Shown: positions 62,807-64,000 of the stretch, piece after piece
Numbering within the stretch: the first letter of the stretch is position 1
How the letters are laid out: the number at the start of each line of letters is the position of its first letter
NCBI GenBank assembly: GCA_019233755.1
Contig: JAFAMD010000032.1
Coordinates: 1-64,000, forward strand
Length of the DNA stretch: 64,000 nucleotides
From: Acidobacteriaceae bacterium
GTDB lineage: Bacteria > Acidobacteriota > Terriglobia > Bryobacterales > Bryobacteraceae
Direction of reading: 5' to 3'
The notes under the pieces: model-generated
Databases searched by the model: none
Told to the model about the DNA's origin: nothing
The model's input: the letters and a program-made list of their open reading frames with translations, nothing else
Position numbers and translations under genes: made by a program

Positions 62807-64000
62807 TTACTTTCTCACTGTTATCGGAGCCTCGGCAGTCAAATCCTCGAGCGTCTTTCTCAGGTAATCCAGCAGTTGCGCCGGAGTGCTTGATCCCTCC
62901 AGCGGCAGCTTCAATACTCCCGCCGGCGTGAACTGGGCGTTCCCGGTGCTGCGTACCAGGGCCATCAGCTTGAACGGATCGATCTTCGATTGCTGATGGA
63001 ACTTGATGTTGGCGAAGCCCTGCCGGCGATCGATAGACTCCACGCCCGCCTTCTCTGCCATGCTCTTCAAAACCGAGAAACGAAGCAGATTCCGCACTTC
63101 GTCCGGCACCGGGCCGTAACGGTCTGCCAGCTCGTCCTGGATTCGCTTCGCCTGCTCTTCATCCTTGGCATCGGCGATGCGCTTGTAGGAGCGCAGACGT
63201 TGCGCTTCATCCGAGATGTACTCGGTGGGAATGCGAATGTCGAGTCCCAGGTTGAGGGTAGCGTGAATCTCGAGCGGAACTTCCTCTCCTTTGAGCTCCC
63301 GAACGGTTTCTTCGAGCAGCCGCACGTAGGTGTCATACCCCACCGCTTCGATATGCCCGTGTTGCTCCCCGCCCAGCAAATTCCCCGCGCCCCGCAATTC
63401 CAGGTCGAGCGCGGCGATCTTGAACCCGGCGCCCAGGTCGCTGAACTCCTTCAGCGCGGCCAGCCGCTTGCGCGCCACTTCGCTCAGTTGCGTATCGGCG
63501 GGGACCAGAAGATAGGAATACGCGCGCCGGTTCGACCGTCCCACGCGCCCCCGAAGCTGATACAGTTCGCTCAAGCCATAGCGTTCGGAGTTCTCGATGA
63601 TGATCGTGTTCGCCAGCGGAATGTCGAGACCGTTCTCCACGATCGTCGTACAAACGAACACATCGTATTCATGCTTCATGAAGCCGAGCAGCACCTTCTC
63701 GAGCTCCGATTCCCCCATCTGCCCGTGCCCCACGCCGATGCGGCACTGGGGAACAAGCTCCTGGATAAACGCGGCGCGCATGAAAATGGTGTCCACCCGG
63801 TTGTGCACGAAGTAAACCTGGCCGCTGCGCTGCAGTTCCTGCTCGATGGACGCTTTGATCAGCTCGGGATGGAAGTGCGCCACCACTGTGTTGATCGCCA
63901 GCCGGTCCTTCGGCGGAGTTTCAATCACCGACATGTCGCGCAGCCCGAGCAGCGACATGTGCAGCGTGCGCGGAATGGGGGTGGCGCTCATGGTGAGTAC
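62807..64000 (-). CDS. mfd: Transcription-repair coupling factor Mfd (C-terminal part)
   Basis: 398 codons without a start in the window: the N-terminal two-thirds lie beyond position 64000. The visible part holds the second translocase lobe (SATPIPRTLHMSL, VHNRVDTI, GHGQMGESELEKV, TTIVENGLDIP, GRVGRSNRRAYSYLL) and the C-terminal TRCF domain (EIHATLNLGLDIRIPTEYI). Mfd removes stalled RNA polymerase and recruits UvrA. Confidence 0.93.
   Translation of the reverse strand, partial: VLTMSATPIPRTLHMSLLGLRDMSVIETPPKDRLAINTVVAHFHPELIKASIEQELQRSGQVYFVHNRVDTIFMRAAFIQELVPQCRIGVGHGQMGESELEKVLLGFMKHEYDVFVCTTIVENGLDIPLANTIIIENSERYGLSELYQLRGRVGRSNRRAYSYLLVPADTQLSEVARKRLAALKEFSDLGAGFKIAALDLELRGAGNLLGGEQHGHIEAVGYDTYVRLLEETVRELKGEEVPLEIHATLNLGLDIRIPTEYISDEAQRLRSYKRIADAKDEEQAKRIQDELADRYGPVPDEVRNLLRFSVLKSMAEKAGVESIDRRQGFANIKFHQQSKIDPFKLMALVRSTGNAQFTPAGVLKLPLEGSSTPAQLLDYLRKTLEDLTAEAPITVRK

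Overview
This window is a gene-dense, moderately GC-rich bacterial chromosome segment with no rRNA, tRNA, CRISPR or IS element. Its gene content points to the phylum Acidobacteriota, probably a Solibacter/Bryobacter-like soil lineage. The clues are two VWFA-related secreted proteins of the kind abundant in that phylum, a BlaI/M56 pair whose sensor is fused to a GWxTD domain, an ECF sigma/anti-sigma/HEAT-repeat operon, a NtrC/NtrY-regulated ABC efflux cluster, and a HemQ-type heme pathway in an organism with an outer-membrane beta-barrel protein. This placement is an inference from gene content, not a phylogeny.

Layout. 1-6.8 kb (minus strand): nucleoside salvage (HAD hydrolase, purine nucleoside phosphorylase, CNT nucleoside transporter, pyrimidine nucleoside phosphorylase), interrupted by an MscS-like channel and a small-protein/HNH pair. 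6.9-10.8 kb: hemQ, an inositol-phosphatase family gene, a VWFA protein, a fused MoaD-MoaE and a YbgC-like thioesterase. 10.8-15.3 kb: imuA-imuB (SOS mutagenesis) divergent from marR-clc. 15.3-17.4 kb: a single-ring Clp-type AAA+ protein and an SDR. 17.8-22.2 kb: hemX-hemA-hemC-hemD plus a membrane protein. 22.1-28.8 kb: an acyl-activating enzyme/ACP/PlsC fusion, a frameshifted VWFA gene, a STAS-like protein and glgX. 28.9-33 kb: a two-subunit molybdenum hydroxylase (IorAB type) divergent from a YegD-like Hsp70. 33-39 kb: a SBP56/methanethiol-oxidase-like gene divergent from blaI-M56/GWxTD, then a WYL regulator divergent from a frameshifted SDR. 39-43.2 kb: ECF sigma, zinc-finger anti-sigma and two exported HEAT-repeat proteins in overlapping frames. 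43.2-46 kb: a deiodinase-like gene with an in-frame TGA, then mtnB-mtnD-mtnC for methionine salvage. 46.2-49.1 kb: a Cys/Met-rich four-helix copper-binding-type protein, a hypothetical gene and a hybrid histidine kinase. 49.4-55.2 kb: adaptor, two ABC ATPases, a sigma-54 response regulator and its kinase. 55.2-57.4 kb: lipA, a beta-barrel protein and a hypothetical gene. 57.4-64 kb (minus strand): mfd (partial), a SurA-like isomerase, a YhaM-like nuclease, SRP RNA, dnaX, ybaB and recR.

The most notable object is the gene at 43257-44009. An in-frame TGA sits exactly where the iodothyronine-deiodinase family carries selenocysteine, followed at the right distance by a hairpin with an AGGU apex like the E. 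coli fdhF SECIS. It is very probably a selenoprotein that automatic gene calling splits in two. Other points of interest are the MoaD-MoaE fusion, the M56-GWxTD fusion beside repeated AAACTAGTTT palindromes, a sigma-54 promoter candidate upstream of the efflux operon, the absence of any permease in that operon with a possible permease scar left behind, and three separate one-base frameshifts (HNH, VWFA, SDR) that may be real decay or sequence errors.
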